A stretch of 64,000 bases of DNA from Oryzomonas japonica (GCF_008802365.1 NZ_VZQZ01000009.1:60185-124184); one strand, 5' to 3'; shown: positions 42,770 to 51,670, counted from the stretch's first letter. Translations and numbers: made by a program. The notes: a model not told the origin generated them from the sequence alone.

Positions 42770-44785
42770 TCACTCTTCATCGGCCAGCTCTCTGGCTATG
42801 CGGATGAATTCCTCCCTTTGGGCCATGAACGCCCCGACCACCTCGGGGTCGAAGTGTGTGCCCGACCTCGCCAGAATCCACTCCTGGGCCTCTTCATGGG
42901 AGAAGTCTCGCTTGTAGACGCGCCTGCTGACCAGGGCATCGTACACATCCGCCAGGGCCATCAGCCGGCCGGCCAGGGGGATGGCCCTGCCGCTCAATCC
43001 GAGGGGATAGCCGCTGCCGTCCCATTTTTCGTGGTGCGATTCGGCCATCTGGAGCGCGTAATTGAGGAAGGCCAGCTTCTCCGGGTGCTCGGTCCCCCCC
43101 ATGGTCTTGGACAGGGCCTGGGCGCCGATGAGCGTGTGGGTCTTCATGATGTCGTATTCTTCGGCGGTCAGCGCACCCGGCTTGGACAGGATGTGATCCG
43201 GGATGCCGACCTTGCCGATGTCATGGAGCGGCGCGGATTTCGCGAGGAGTTCGATATTCGCTTCGTCCAGTACGGCGTAGCCGGGGAGCGTGGCAAGCTG
43301 CCGGGCAAGGACTTCCACGTAGCGTTGCGTCCGCAGGATGTGCCGCCCCGATTCCTTGTCCCGGGCCGCAGTGAGGGTCGACATGCTGACGATGATCGTA
43401 TCCTGGGCCTGGATCAGGTCGTGGTTGCGTTGTTGCACCTTGCGGGCCTCGATCCCGTACTTCACGAGGCTCAAAACCGTCATCACGAGGATCGGCGTCG
43501 CCATGGGGATGAGCGGCGGGATGAACAGCCCCTCCCGGGACAGCAAAAGCGCCCTCGCCCCCCAGTAGCACCCGCCGCTCATCCCCATAACGGCCAGAAG
43601 CGACAGTACGTATCCGGGGCGGCTGAGCAGCCAGGTGCTCATCCCCCCCAGCAGGAGGACGACAAACAGCCCGGCGCCCCGCGCCCACGTGGGCTGGGCG
43701 ATGAACGTGCCGGACAGGATCGTGTCGATAACGGCGGCATGGGCCTCAACCCCGTGGAGTTCCTGCCCGGACGGGACTTGATGGACATCGCCCAGCCCCT
43801 TGGCCCAGGCACCGATCAGGACGATCTTTCCCCGCAGGCTCCCGGCCGCCGGGTGACCATCCAGAATCGCCCGTGCCGAAAAATAGGGAAAGGAATCCCG
43901 GGTACGGAAGTCGATCAGGGTATCCCCCAGGCGGTCCAGGGGGATACGGCGTTCTCCCCAGCAAAGCAGGGTCTCGGACGCATCGTGGTCGATGCGGAGG
44001 CGCCGTTCTTGGGATGCGAGCAGGACGGCCCCCAGGGCCAGGGAGGGGTAATAGGCGCCTTCATAGTGCATCAGCAGGGGAACCCGTCTGAGGACCCCGT
44101 CCAGGTCGTGTTGGGCATTGGTGAACCCCTCGGCCCCGGCAGCGGCGGTCAGTGCCCCAATCCCCCTGATCATCCCGGTGGGCGTGGGCCACTGGGCACT
44201 GGCTCCCGGCATGGCCGCCACGACCATGCCGGCGGGCAGGTGGGGAGCGCCTCCGGCCCCCGACCTCACTCCCGTGGCAAGGTCCAGATAGTATCCGAGG
44301 ATGGTAGGCCCCCCCGCCAGAGCCTTGGCCAGGCGCTGGGAGTTGACGTCCGTGACGATGGCCGGGGGTGGGGATGGGGACAGCCCGAGGTCGCGCCGCC
44401 GTTCCGCCATGATGACATCGGGAGAGGTACGGTCCGGTTCCGGCATCAGGAAGTCGAGTACGACGACCTTCGCCCCCAACGCCTCAAGCCGCTCCACGAG
44501 GCGGGCCAGGCGGTAACGGGGCCAGGGCCACTGTCCGTAGGCCTTGAGGCTCTCCTCGTCGATCCCCACGATCACCGGAACGCCGCTCTTCTGGGGAGCG
44601 GCCCGGCCGGCGAGCATGAGGTCGTAGAGGCGAAGTTCCGTCTCCTGTATGAACAGCGGCGAGAAGATGAGAAGCAATCCGGCGCAGAGCGTAAGGGCAA
44701 GGCCCGCGGCAATCAGCACGGGACGCCCTCCCTGGAGCGGCAGGAGGCGTTGGGGGGTGGCGCGGGAGGGGGCGACAGGGGACAT
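42770..44785 (-). CDS. CHASE2-HD-GYP transmembrane phosphodiesterase
   Basis: A 671-aa protein. The first helix (about 22-45) precedes a large periplasmic CHASE2 domain (about 48-360; GIDEESLKAYGQWPWPR). Three more helices follow (about 365-445). The cytoplasmic HD-GYP domain has HDIGKVGIPD and HHEKWDGSGYP, both complete. HD-GYP enzymes hydrolyse cyclic di-GMP and some act on cGAMP. It is last in a FecR-OmpA-CHASE2 operon, a recurrent set in which the enzymatic output varies. Confidence 0.92.
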   Translation of the reverse strand: MSPVAPSRATPQRLLPLQGGRPVLIAAGLALTLCAGLLLIFSPLFIQETELRLYDLMLAGRAAPQKSGVPVIVGIDEESLKAYGQWPWPRYRLARLVERLEALGAKVVVLDFLMPEPDRTSPDVIMAERRRDLGLSPSPPPAIVTDVNSQRLAKALAGGPTILGYYLDLATGVRSGAGGAPHLPAGMVVAAMPGASAQWPTPTGMIRGIGALTAAAGAEGFTNAQHDLDGVLRRVPLLMHYEGAYYPSLALGAVLLASQERRLRIDHDASETLLCWGERRIPLDRLGDTLIDFRTRDSFPYFSARAILDGHPAAGSLRGKIVLIGAWAKGLGDVHQVPSGQELHGVEAHAAVIDTILSGTFIAQPTWARGAGLFVVLLLGGMSTWLLSRPGYVLSLLAVMGMSGGCYWGARALLLSREGLFIPPLIPMATPILVMTVLSLVKYGIEARKVQQRNHDLIQAQDTIIVSMSTLTAARDKESGRHILRTQRYVEVLARQLATLPGYAVLDEANIELLAKSAPLHDIGKVGIPDHILSKPGALTAEEYDIMKTHTLIGAQALSKTMGGTEHPEKLAFLNYALQMAESHHEKWDGSGYPLGLSGRAIPLAGRLMALADVYDALVSRRVYKRDFSHEEAQEWILARSGTHFDPEVVGAFMAQREEFIRIARELADEE

Positions 44786-44796
44786 ACCGGCTACGC

Positions 44797-45429
44797 CTAG
44801 CGCACGATCACCTCAACGCGCCGGTTTCGGGGTTCAGCAACCCCGTCGGGCGTTGGGATTCGAGGGTTACCCTTGCCATGGGAGGATACGGACAGGCGTT
44901 GCGGATCGACCCCCTTCTGCACCAGCAGGTCCCTGATCGCCTGGGCACGTTCGTAGGCAAGCCTATCGTTGAGCTGGACCGAGCCGACCGCGTCGGTATG
45001 CCCGCTGATACTGATGTTGATGGCGTTACGCCGCTTGATGGCGGTAAGGATAGTGGGGATGACGGCCCGAGACTCGGCCATCAGGCAGGTCTTGCCCGTT
45101 TCGAAAAAGAGGATGAATTTTTCCGACGGGAGCGGTTCGACCGCCAATGCCGCGGCAAAGGTCGCGGCAATATAGGAAGGGTCGGCCGGTGCCGGGGAAG
45201 AGGGGGAATTTGAACGGCCGGAGACGCGGGTCATCTCATGGGCCTTTTCCAGCAGTTGTTTCCCCCCTTCGGTGGTCACCTCCGCCTTGCCCACATGTCC
45301 GTCCGGGTCGGGCATCAGAACGACCGCCCGCCGGGAGGCGCAACCGCCTGCCAAAGCCAGGAGCGCCACCAGCAGCACGCCCGACAGAATGACTCCCGTC
45401 GGCCCGGTATGCCCATCGCTGCGCGGCAC
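44797..45429 (-). CDS. OmpA-family lipoprotein
   Basis: A 210-aa protein beginning at a GTG that shares one base with the fecR-like stop, preceded by AGGTTCAGGA. Its lipobox is LAGGC. The C-terminal OmpA domain (about 110-210) has ISGHTDAVGSVQLNDRLAYE and RAQAIRDLL, the peptidoglycan-binding pattern. It probably ties the CHASE2 sensor or envelope to the cell wall. Confidence 0.88.
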   Translation of the reverse strand: MPRSDGHTGPTGVILSGVLLVALLALAGGCASRRAVVLMPDPDGHVGKAEVTTEGGKQLLEKAHEMTRVSGRSNSPSSPAPADPSYIAATFAAALAVEPLPSEKFILFFETGKTCLMAESRAVIPTILTAIKRRNAINISISGHTDAVGSVQLNDRLAYERAQAIRDLLVQKGVDPQRLSVSSHGKGNPRIPTPDGVAEPRNRRVEVIVR

Positions 45430-45869
45430 TAGTCCTGAACCTCGATCAGCAGTCTGGTCCCCCGCACGGCAATGGTCGCCTCGGGGATTTCCAGCCGAAT
45501 GGCGTGCGGGGCCAGTTTCGCCATGAGCCCGGAGAGATAGACAAAGGTCCCCTTGGCCATCCGCGCCAGGAACGTGAACTTACCCTCCTTGGGGTCGAAA
45601 ACGTACTCCTTTATGGCGAGTTCACTGTTGGGGCCCAGGGAAAACGTCGTGTCATCCGCCAAGACAATACCCAAAGAGCCGTCCTTTGCGGTTCTGATCA
45701 CGTCGCCCCGATGTACCGCCCCCCCGATTGCGGCAGGTTGCGTAAGAGTGCCCCGAAGGAAAGACGCGGACCCTTTCAAGGTCTGTACATGACCGATCAC
45801 ATCCGTCGGCGCGGCGAAGGCCGAAGCGGCGGAGAACAGGAGAAGGAGTCCGAAGAATATTGCTTTCAT
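45429..45869 (-). CDS. FecR-domain periplasmic protein
   Basis: A 146-aa protein with a signal peptide (about 1-20) and a FecR domain: GHVQTLKGSASFLRG, then VHRGDVIRTAKDGSLGIVLA and TIAVRGTRLLI. It has no anti-sigma membrane region, so it is of the type found with CHASE2 proteins rather than iron signalling. It is first in its operon and divergent from the riboswitch-controlled porin gene. Confidence 0.85.
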   Translation of the reverse strand: MKAIFFGLLLLFSAASAFAAPTDVIGHVQTLKGSASFLRGTLTQPAAIGGAVHRGDVIRTAKDGSLGIVLADDTTFSLGPNSELAIKEYVFDPKEGKFTFLARMAKGTFVYLSGLMAKLAPHAIRLEIPEATIAVRGTRLLIEVQD

Positions 45870-45975
45870 TGTGCGTCTCCCTTTTTTCTCAGTAATCCAA
45901 CCTGTTACTCATAAGGATACCATTATAAACAAAGATTGGCCAAAAGAGGGACAAAAAAAGAACGCACCCCGGCCA

Positions 45976-46004
45976 TTGACATTCAGCGCCTCATGTGCAT
46001 AAAT
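45976..46004 (+). promoter_or_regulatory. Promoter of the riboswitch transcript
   Basis: TTGACA at 45976-45981 is followed after 16 bases by CATAAA (45998-46003). Transcription would begin about 20-30 bases before the aptamer. Confidence 0.5.
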
Positions 46005-46027
46005 AGTCGCCGCTGAAAACAAGCGTA

Positions 46028-46142
46028 TGTGATAACCGATACTACTCAACCATTCGCGAGGATGGGGCGGAAAGCCCACAGGGTCTCACCGAGACAGCCG
46101 GGTTGCCGAAATATCATAGATATTCGGCAACCCGGTTTTTTC
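46028..46142 (+). ncRNA. GEMM-I riboswitch, cGAMP subtype, with terminator
   Basis: The aptamer core reads AACCATTCGCGAGGATGGGG, then CGGAAAGCC, the GTCTC-ACC-GAGAC hairpin and CAGCCGGGTTGCC. This matches the GEMM-I pattern in its Geobacter form. At the position equivalent to G20 of the Vibrio Vc2 aptamer my alignment places an A, the change linked to 3',3'-cGAMP selectivity. The 3' strand runs into an 18-bp stem (46098-46135) plus TTTTTT, a transcription terminator; ligand binding to the aptamer would compete with it. It precedes the outer-membrane protein gene by 63 bases. Confidence 0.88.
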
Positions 46143-46204
46143 ATTTCATCCCACCCCTTACGCAATGGGCGGATGAACAAACACTATCCCCAAAGGAGAA
46201 CATT

Positions 46205-46807
46205 ATGAAGAAGACCATCTATTCCTGCTGTTTGGCCTTGTCGCTGCTTTTTGCCGTCAACCCCGCCATGGCGGACGATATCAGGGGCAGGCTCGGCGTC
46301 ACCGGCAGACTCGGCTTTCTGGTCCCTGCCGACAGCGAGCTATCGGGACGTAGCGCCAGTACGGATACCGCTTTCGTCGGCGGCGGCGGGTTCATCTACG
46401 GCATAACAAGGAACATCGCGGCGGAATTCGATATCACCCACACCGACTACGATGTCCACGGCTACGGTGAGGGCGGCAACGCCGAAACCAACAACTTCTC
46501 CCTGGGCGCCCAGTACCGTTTTGACGTCGCGGTCCCCCGACTGACCCCCTATGTGGGCGCCGGCCTGGATATCCTGATCAACGACTTCACCTACTCCGAC
46601 GGGACCAGAACCGACGTGGACACCAGCCTGGGCGTCCATATCAGCGGCGGCGTCGACTATTTCGTGACCAAACAGGTGGCCCTGACGGCGCAACTCAAGG
46701 CAATCCTGGCGCCCAACGCCGATATCAACTACCAGGGCAATAAAGTCGGCAATATCGACCCCATGAGCATCTCCACGACCTTTGGCGCGAGATACTTTTT
46801 CAACTAA
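46205..46807 (+). CDS. Outer-membrane beta-barrel protein under riboswitch control
   Basis: A 200-aa OmpW/OmpA-barrel-like protein. A signal peptide (about 1-23, ending AMA) is followed by amphipathic strands: GGGFIYGITRNIAAEFDITH, YVGAGLDILIND and the terminal strand GARYFFN, whose aromatic end fits outer-membrane targeting. The ATG at 46205 follows AAAGGAGAA. Its mRNA leader contains the riboswitch, so expression should follow cGAMP. Transport role unknown. Confidence 0.82.
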   Translation: MKKTIYSCCLALSLLFAVNPAMADDIRGRLGVTGRLGFLVPADSELSGRSASTDTAFVGGGGFIYGITRNIAAEFDITHTDYDVHGYGEGGNAETNNFSLGAQYRFDVAVPRLTPYVGAGLDILINDFTYSDGTRTDVDTSLGVHISGGVDYFVTKQVALTAQLKAILAPNADINYQGNKVGNIDPMSISTTFGARYFFN

Positions 46808-46826
46808 AAACAACCGCCCCGAACAA

Positions 46827-46858
46827 CAAAACCCCCGCCATGCACGGCGGGGGTTTTG
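46827..46858. terminator. Bidirectional terminator between convergent genes
   Basis: AAAACCCCCGCC / GGCGGGGGTTTT with a six-base loop; T-runs on both strands. It separates the barrel gene (+) from the lipoprotein gene (-). Confidence 0.88.
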
Positions 46859-46885
46859 TGTGAAATCCGGGGGGGCGGTTCCCTC

Positions 46886-47419
46886 TCAGCGCTTGATCGT
46901 GCCCCCTCCCAGCAGCAAATTGTACTGGAGATAGGCCTTCAGGCGTTCCGGCGTATTGACCGTCTGCGTATAGAGGAGTCGATCCATCTCGTCGGCCTCG
47001 CGCTGCGTGAGTCCCCGAACGATCTTGAGCATCATGGCGGCATCCTTGAAGGACTGATCCAGGTTCTTCGCCTCCTCAGCCGTTTTGGGGGGGGCGGCCA
47101 TCACGTCCTGAATGGTCTTGGCCATGGTCATGAGGACGGTGCGTTTCACATTCGTCGTATAGTTTGTATAGATCCAGATCTGCACATCGTCACGCACGCC
47201 GATGCCGCCGGTATCGATCCCCGCCAGGGTGGCGTTGTTGGCCGCCATATCCGGCATGGGCGGCAGGTGGGGGTTCATCTCCGCAACCGTGGGGACGGCC
47301 GGTGCAATCTTCTTTTCAGGCCGGTAGACGAGATCGCCCATGCAGGCGGCAAGACAGCACACAAGCCCAGCCGTCACCATCAACTCCACCATGAGCGCGC
47401 TCTTTTTGATAACCGCCAT
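46886..47419 (-). CDS. Hypothetical lipoprotein
   Basis: A 177-aa protein with a lipoprotein signal ending LAAC (Cys26) after GGGAG at the start. The mature part has a Pro-rich stretch (PHLPPMPDM), a beta-like region (DDVQIWIYTNYTTNVKRTVL) and a helical C-terminus. I do not recognise a family. Single gene, divergent from the selenoprotein gene. Confidence 0.55.
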   Translation of the reverse strand: MAVIKKSALMVELMVTAGLVCCLAACMGDLVYRPEKKIAPAVPTVAEMNPHLPPMPDMAANNATLAGIDTGGIGVRDDVQIWIYTNYTTNVKRTVLMTMAKTIQDVMAAPPKTAEEAKNLDQSFKDAAMMLKIVRGLTQREADEMDRLLYTQTVNTPERLKAYLQYNLLLGGGTIKR

Positions 47420-47679
47420 CTCTGCTCCCGGTCCGCAGGTTTACGTCTATCGGCTGTTACAATGCAAGTCGACCTTTCCCCCTCGGCTGAAAAGTCGGCG
47501 GAGTATTTTGCAACACCTCCGGGATCGTTGCAAGGGCAAACATGGGCCGTGCCGCAAATGGCGTTCCCGAACCGGGGCACTTTCGGCGCAAACAGGCCCT
47601 GGTCCAGATTTTTTTTGCGTGTTCCCCTTGACCGCAGGAACTGGTTTGGGCGAAAATGAGGGGACGAGGAGAACGTACG

Positions 47680-48117
47680 ATGCCTGACTATATCGTCATC
47701 TGCACATCCTGCGGCGCAGCCAACAGAATCCCCGCCGACAAGGAGGGTAAAAAGGGGCGTTGCGGCACCTGCCGCGCCACCCTCCCCCCGTTGTACCACC
47801 ACCCGCAGCAGCTCACGGAGCAGACATTCGACGCCTTCGTGCAGAATTACCCGGGGCCGGTACTGGTGGAGTTCTGGGCACCATGGTGACCGCACTGCGT
47901 CTCATTCGCACCGGCGGTGCGAACAGCAGCGGAGAGATTGGCGGGAAAGGCGGCCGTCTGCCAGGTCGATACCCAGCAGAATCCGGCCCTTGCGGCACGG
48001 TTCGGCGTGAGGGGCATACCGGACGTCGTGCTGCTCCGCAACGGCAGGGTCGTCGCCCGGCTCGCCGGGGCGCAGAGCGTTGATGCCCTGCTGGCCTGGT
48101 TCCGCCAACAGCAGTAG
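47680..48117 (+). CDS. Thioredoxin-2-like selenoprotein (Sec at the active site)
   Basis: Read with TGA 47887-47889 as selenocysteine, this is a complete 145-aa TrxC-like protein. Residues 8-31 form a zinc ribbon (CTSC ... CGTC), as in thioredoxin 2. The thioredoxin domain follows with VEFWAPW-U-PHC: Sec70 replaces the first cysteine of the active-site CxxC. It continues in the same frame with FAPAVRTAAERLAG, VDTQQNPALAARFGVRGIPD (cis-Pro) and VVLLRNGRVVARLAG to a normal end. A perfect stem-loop follows the TGA. The ATG at 47680 follows GAGGAGA. Ordinary gene callers would report a 69-aa fragment plus a second frame. The sel genes are not in the window. Confidence 0.88.
47887..47929 (+). promoter_or_regulatory. 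Putative bacterial SECIS element
   Basis: Immediately after the in-frame TGA, TTCGCACC (47905-47912) and GGTGCGAA (47916-47923) form a perfect 8-bp stem with loop GGC. A weaker CTGC/GCAG pairing extends it. The loop begins 24 bases past the TGA, within the range known for SelB-binding bacterial SECIS hairpins, and carries loop guanines. Confidence 0.78.
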
Positions 48118-48171
48118 GGTTTCGCAGTGGACTTGAATCGGGGCCATGCCCGACAGATCACTTCCAGGCGC

Positions 48172-48606
48172 CTATTCCTGTTCCAGAACGACAAAATCCC
48201 TGGAGACGGCAAAGGTATCATCGACGTACACCTTGACCCGGTGCTTGCCCACCCCCAGTACGGACGCCTGGATGCCGGACCAGACATTGAGGGGCGGAAG
48301 GCTCGACTCAACATTCATGGACCCTTGGGACACCAACCGGTCACCCGTGTACCAGCGGTACGTCATGACATGGGGGCCCCCCTCCTGCTCCGGGTCATCC
48401 CATGAGAACGAGGTGATGACGTACACCTTCCCCCCGCCGACGAACGTATCGGCTACTCCGGTCGGGCCCTGCATCTTTGACACATTCTTCGCGAGAAAAC
48501 ATCTGGTGACGTTCTTTTCTCCAAGCGTCACGCTCCCCCACGAAGCGCAGCCTCCCAGAAGCGACACGACTCCCGATACCACGACGAATGAACGTATAAT
48601 TCCCAT
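48172..48606 (-). CDS. Hypothetical lipoprotein
   Basis: A 144-aa protein with a lipobox LLGGC (Cys20). The mature chain is beta-rich: VYVITSFSWDDPEQEGG, HVMTYRWYTGDRLVSQGSMN and HRVKVYVDDTFAVSRDF, an immunoglobulin-like or CARDB-like pattern. Function unknown. It converges with the selenoprotein gene; only 54 bases separate the stops. Confidence 0.55.
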   Translation of the reverse strand: MGIIRSFVVVSGVVSLLGGCASWGSVTLGEKNVTRCFLAKNVSKMQGPTGVADTFVGGGKVYVITSFSWDDPEQEGGPHVMTYRWYTGDRLVSQGSMNVESSLPPLNVWSGIQASVLGVGKHRVKVYVDDTFAVSRDFVVLEQE

Positions 48607-48839
48607 ATCCGATCTCTTTCAAAAACGATGTACTGAGGCGGCAGGCGCCGGGAACTGGCCGGACAAAAGCAAGGCCTGAACCTTTGCGGGGAACAGGTAT
48701 GAACAAATAACCGTTTGAGTTTACAGCCACCCCGGGAGCCACCGCACCAGTTTAGTATGGCACGTCTCAGGCCAGGGAGTTCTCCGGCTTCCTTGCCGTG
48801 TCAAAAAAATCCGGGGCCTTCTTCTGTCCCTGTTTCAGG

Positions 48840-50990
48840 TTACTGCAGTTTGAGCCAGGAGACTCCCCCCATATATTTTCTGCGCACCGCGTCCTGTACC
48901 GTTGTCGCCCCTCTCCGGCGCCGCAGGTACGCCCCCAGGGCCCACACCGGGAAGAAGAGCCGGTAGCCGTGGTAGCGCAGATAGAAGACCCTTGGGAAGC
49001 CGGTCCCGGTAAAATGCCGTTCCTCCCAGCCGTTATGGTACCGATCGACCAGGTACTGCATGCCGCGTTGGACCTCCGGGCGGTCCGTTTCTCCGGCAGC
49101 CATAAGCGCCAGGAGCGCCCAGGCGGTCTGGGACGGGGTGCTGGCGCCGCTGCCGGCCAATGACGGGTCATCGTAACTGGCGCACGTTTCTCCCCAGCCG
49201 CCATCCCCGTTCTGGCACCCCACGAGCCACTCAACCGCCTTCCTGACATACGGCTTCTGCATATCCTCTCCCACCTCATGCAGACCGGAGAGCACGGACC
49301 AGGTGCCGTAGAGATAATTGACCCCCCACCTGCCGAACCACCCCCCAAACGCCTCCTGCTCCTTTTCCAGATAGGCGAGCCCCCTGGCTATCGGGGGAAA
49401 ATCCGGCCCGTAACCGAGCATCCCCAGCATTTCGATACAGCGCCCGGTGAGATCGGAGGTGCTGGGGTCGAGCAGGGCGCCATGGTCGGCAAAGGGGATA
49501 TCGTTCAGATACAGGTAGTCGTTGTCGACATCGAAGGCCCCCCAGCCGCCGTCGGAATTCTGCATCCCGATGACCCACCTGACCGCCTTGGCGATCTTTT
49601 CCCGGTATTCTTCCCGCTCCAGCGCCCCGGCCCGGAACAGCCCCATCAGAACCTTGGAAGTGTCGTCAACATCGGGATACAGGGTGTTTTCGTACTGGAA
49701 CGCCCAACCGCCGCACGCCAGACCGGGACAGTTGCCCGACCAGTCGCCCGGCGTGCAGATCTGACGGTCAAAAAGCCACTTCATGGCCTCGTCCGCGGAG
49801 AACAGATTCCCCGGTATCCCCGCTTCCACCAGGGCCGACAGGCTCAGGCAGGTATCCCAGACCGGCGAATTACACGGCTGGCAGAGACTGAAATGGTCAT
49901 TCCGGGCTGTCGACGCATGCCGCGACAGCAGGAGGTCCGGGGCCGCCGAAGAGCGGTCGATCCCGCCCCCAAAGGGGCTGGTGTGGGGTACCGCGTCAGG
50001 AGCAGGCGTCCGATGAATCAGCAGATCGTCGAGAGCCGCTATCCCGCGCACATAGTCGGGATCGTCCTCCCGGCAGCCGAGGGTTTTCAACGCCATCACG
50101 GCGTTGGCCATGGCCGGGTAGATGGCCCCGATGCCCCCCTCCCCCTGCATGCGCGCCCGGGTCCACTGTTCGGCCTGACGCAGGGCGTGGGCCCTGATCC
50201 TTTTCGGGATGTAGTGCATCGTGCGCTTGAGAACGCGGTCAAGAACGATAAAGACATTCTTCCGCCAGGCCCGGTGCCGGAAGTGATCCAGGTTGCCCAG
50301 CATATCGGGAGGCGTGGTAAACAGTTCGGTGATTCCCTCATTATAGCGCAGCGCACAGACCGGCTGCTTCGCGTAGAGGATCAACAGCGGTACGATGACC
50401 GTTCTCGACCAGTAGGATATCTTGCTGAGATGGAAAAAGAACCAGCGCGGGAGCAGCATGATCTCGATCGGCATGGCGGGCGGCGTATGCCAGGGAACCT
50501 GGCCGAAGAGCGCCAGGGTGATCCTGGTGAAGACGTTGCAGCGCGCCGCGCCGCCAAGGGAGAGGATGATCTGCCGCGCCTTTACCATGTATGGCGCGTT
50601 TTTATCGTGGCCGAGCAGTTTGAGGGCAAAGTAGGCTTTTACCGAAGCGCTGATGTTGGCATTGCCGTCCACGGCGTACAAGGGCCAGCTACCGTCCGGC
50701 AGTTGCCGGTCAAGGAGATAGGAGGAGAGGCGGGAAGCGGTTTTTTCGTCGACGCTGCGGCCGAGAAACCGCTGCAGCATGATGTATTCCGACGGGATGG
50801 TGACATCCGCTTCCAGCTCGAACACCCAGTGCCCGTCCTCGTTTTGCAATGCGGCGAGCTGGTGCGCGGCCCTTTCCAGGATCGATTCGACATGCAGGAA
50901 AGTGTTTGCGGATACTCCCGCTTCCGCCTGTTTGGCTCCCCTGCCCCCTTCTATGACATTCAGTTTCGTTTTCGTTTTGCTATGCATCAT
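48840..50990 (-). CDS. shc: Squalene-hopene cyclase
   Basis: This enzyme cyclises squalene to hopene and diplopterol, giving the hopanoid membrane lipids. The 716-aa protein is full length. It has several QW repeats (QNSDGGWGAFD, QNGDGGWGE) and the catalytic acid motif DVDDTS near residue 440 (the family is usually DVDDTA). The start ATG at 50990 follows GGAG. A TetR regulator gene lies directly upstream on the same strand, with a shared palindrome before each, so regulation is probably local. Confidence 0.96.
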   Translation of the reverse strand: MMHSKTKTKLNVIEGGRGAKQAEAGVSANTFLHVESILERAAHQLAALQNEDGHWVFELEADVTIPSEYIMLQRFLGRSVDEKTASRLSSYLLDRQLPDGSWPLYAVDGNANISASVKAYFALKLLGHDKNAPYMVKARQIILSLGGAARCNVFTRITLALFGQVPWHTPPAMPIEIMLLPRWFFFHLSKISYWSRTVIVPLLILYAKQPVCALRYNEGITELFTTPPDMLGNLDHFRHRAWRKNVFIVLDRVLKRTMHYIPKRIRAHALRQAEQWTRARMQGEGGIGAIYPAMANAVMALKTLGCREDDPDYVRGIAALDDLLIHRTPAPDAVPHTSPFGGGIDRSSAAPDLLLSRHASTARNDHFSLCQPCNSPVWDTCLSLSALVEAGIPGNLFSADEAMKWLFDRQICTPGDWSGNCPGLACGGWAFQYENTLYPDVDDTSKVLMGLFRAGALEREEYREKIAKAVRWVIGMQNSDGGWGAFDVDNDYLYLNDIPFADHGALLDPSTSDLTGRCIEMLGMLGYGPDFPPIARGLAYLEKEQEAFGGWFGRWGVNYLYGTWSVLSGLHEVGEDMQKPYVRKAVEWLVGCQNGDGGWGETCASYDDPSLAGSGASTPSQTAWALLALMAAGETDRPEVQRGMQYLVDRYHNGWEERHFTGTGFPRVFYLRYHGYRLFFPVWALGAYLRRRRGATTVQDAVRRKYMGGVSWLKLQ

Positions 50991-51026
50991 GTCTGTTTCT
51001 CCGTTGAATAACGCAGCTATCCGTAA

Positions 51027-51039
51027 TTAACTGCGTTAA
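51027..51039. promoter_or_regulatory. Candidate TetR operator ahead of shc
   Basis: Perfect palindrome TTAAC-TGC-GTTAA, between the tetR stop and the shc start. The same TTAAC-N3-GTTAA occurs at the tetR start. Confidence 0.55.
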
Positions 51040-51055
51040 CCTGATGGGCAAAAAA

Positions 51056-51670
51056 TTACGCGGCGTGCCCTTTCAAGAGCCCGTCAATCAAGGTGTCGGC
51101 CATGAGCGTGATATCGGGCATGGGGAAGTCCCTGGTGAAGATAATGCTGGTCACCAAGCCGTGCATGGCGCTCCAGAACACCATCGCGAGCATATTGCAG
51201 TCGTTTTTTTGCAGGACACCGCACTGTATGCACTCGCTGATGAGATCGAGAAAAGCCCGGTACGAACGTAAGGCGATCGTGTCCTTTGTCATAAAGCTGT
51301 CCGGCGAGCCGTAGACGACCGGGCTGGTGAAAAATACCGTCTTGTATTGTTCGGGATGGGAGACGCCGAACCGAATGTACTGATGGAGGATGAGGCGGAG
51401 CGCTTCGCCCGGGTCGGGCTCGGCCTGCCTGATTTCGACCACCGCTTTGAGAAAAGCGGCATAGAGTTCTTCACAGATATAAAAGAGCAGATCGTCCTTG
51501 TCGCGGAAATAGAGGTAGATCGTGGTCGGGGAATGCTCGATCCGGGCGGCCAGTTTGCGCATGGAAAACTGGGAATACCCCTCCTGGGAAAAGAGTTCCC
51601 GCGCTGCGGCCAGGATCTCCGCCCGGAACTGTTCCTTGTGCTGTATGCGTCGTTCCTTTAATCCCACCAT
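51056..51670 (-). CDS. TetR/AcrR-family regulator
   Basis: A 204-aa repressor. The N-terminal helix-turn-helix is clear: AARELFSQEGYSQFSMRKLA and SPTTIYLYFRDKDDL. The ligand domain follows (about 70-204) with no recognisable specificity. The ATG at 51670 lies within a TTAAC-N3-GTTAA palindrome that also occurs upstream of shc, suggesting autoregulation and control of hopanoid synthesis. A GTG two codons upstream is an alternative start. Confidence 0.9.
   Translation of the reverse strand: MVGLKERRIQHKEQFRAEILAAARELFSQEGYSQFSMRKLAARIEHSPTTIYLYFRDKDDLLFYICEELYAAFLKAVVEIRQAEPDPGEALRLILHQYIRFGVSHPEQYKTVFFTSPVVYGSPDSFMTKDTIALRSYRAFLDLISECIQCGVLQKNDCNMLAMVFWSAMHGLVTSIIFTRDFPMPDITLMADTLIDGLLKGHAA

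Noticed and set aside
47680-47889. Thioredoxin gene truncated by a nonsense mutation
   Set aside because: The frame continues perfectly after TGA with catalytic Cys, cis-Pro and a normal end, and a SECIS-like hairpin follows. Selenocysteine explains it better.
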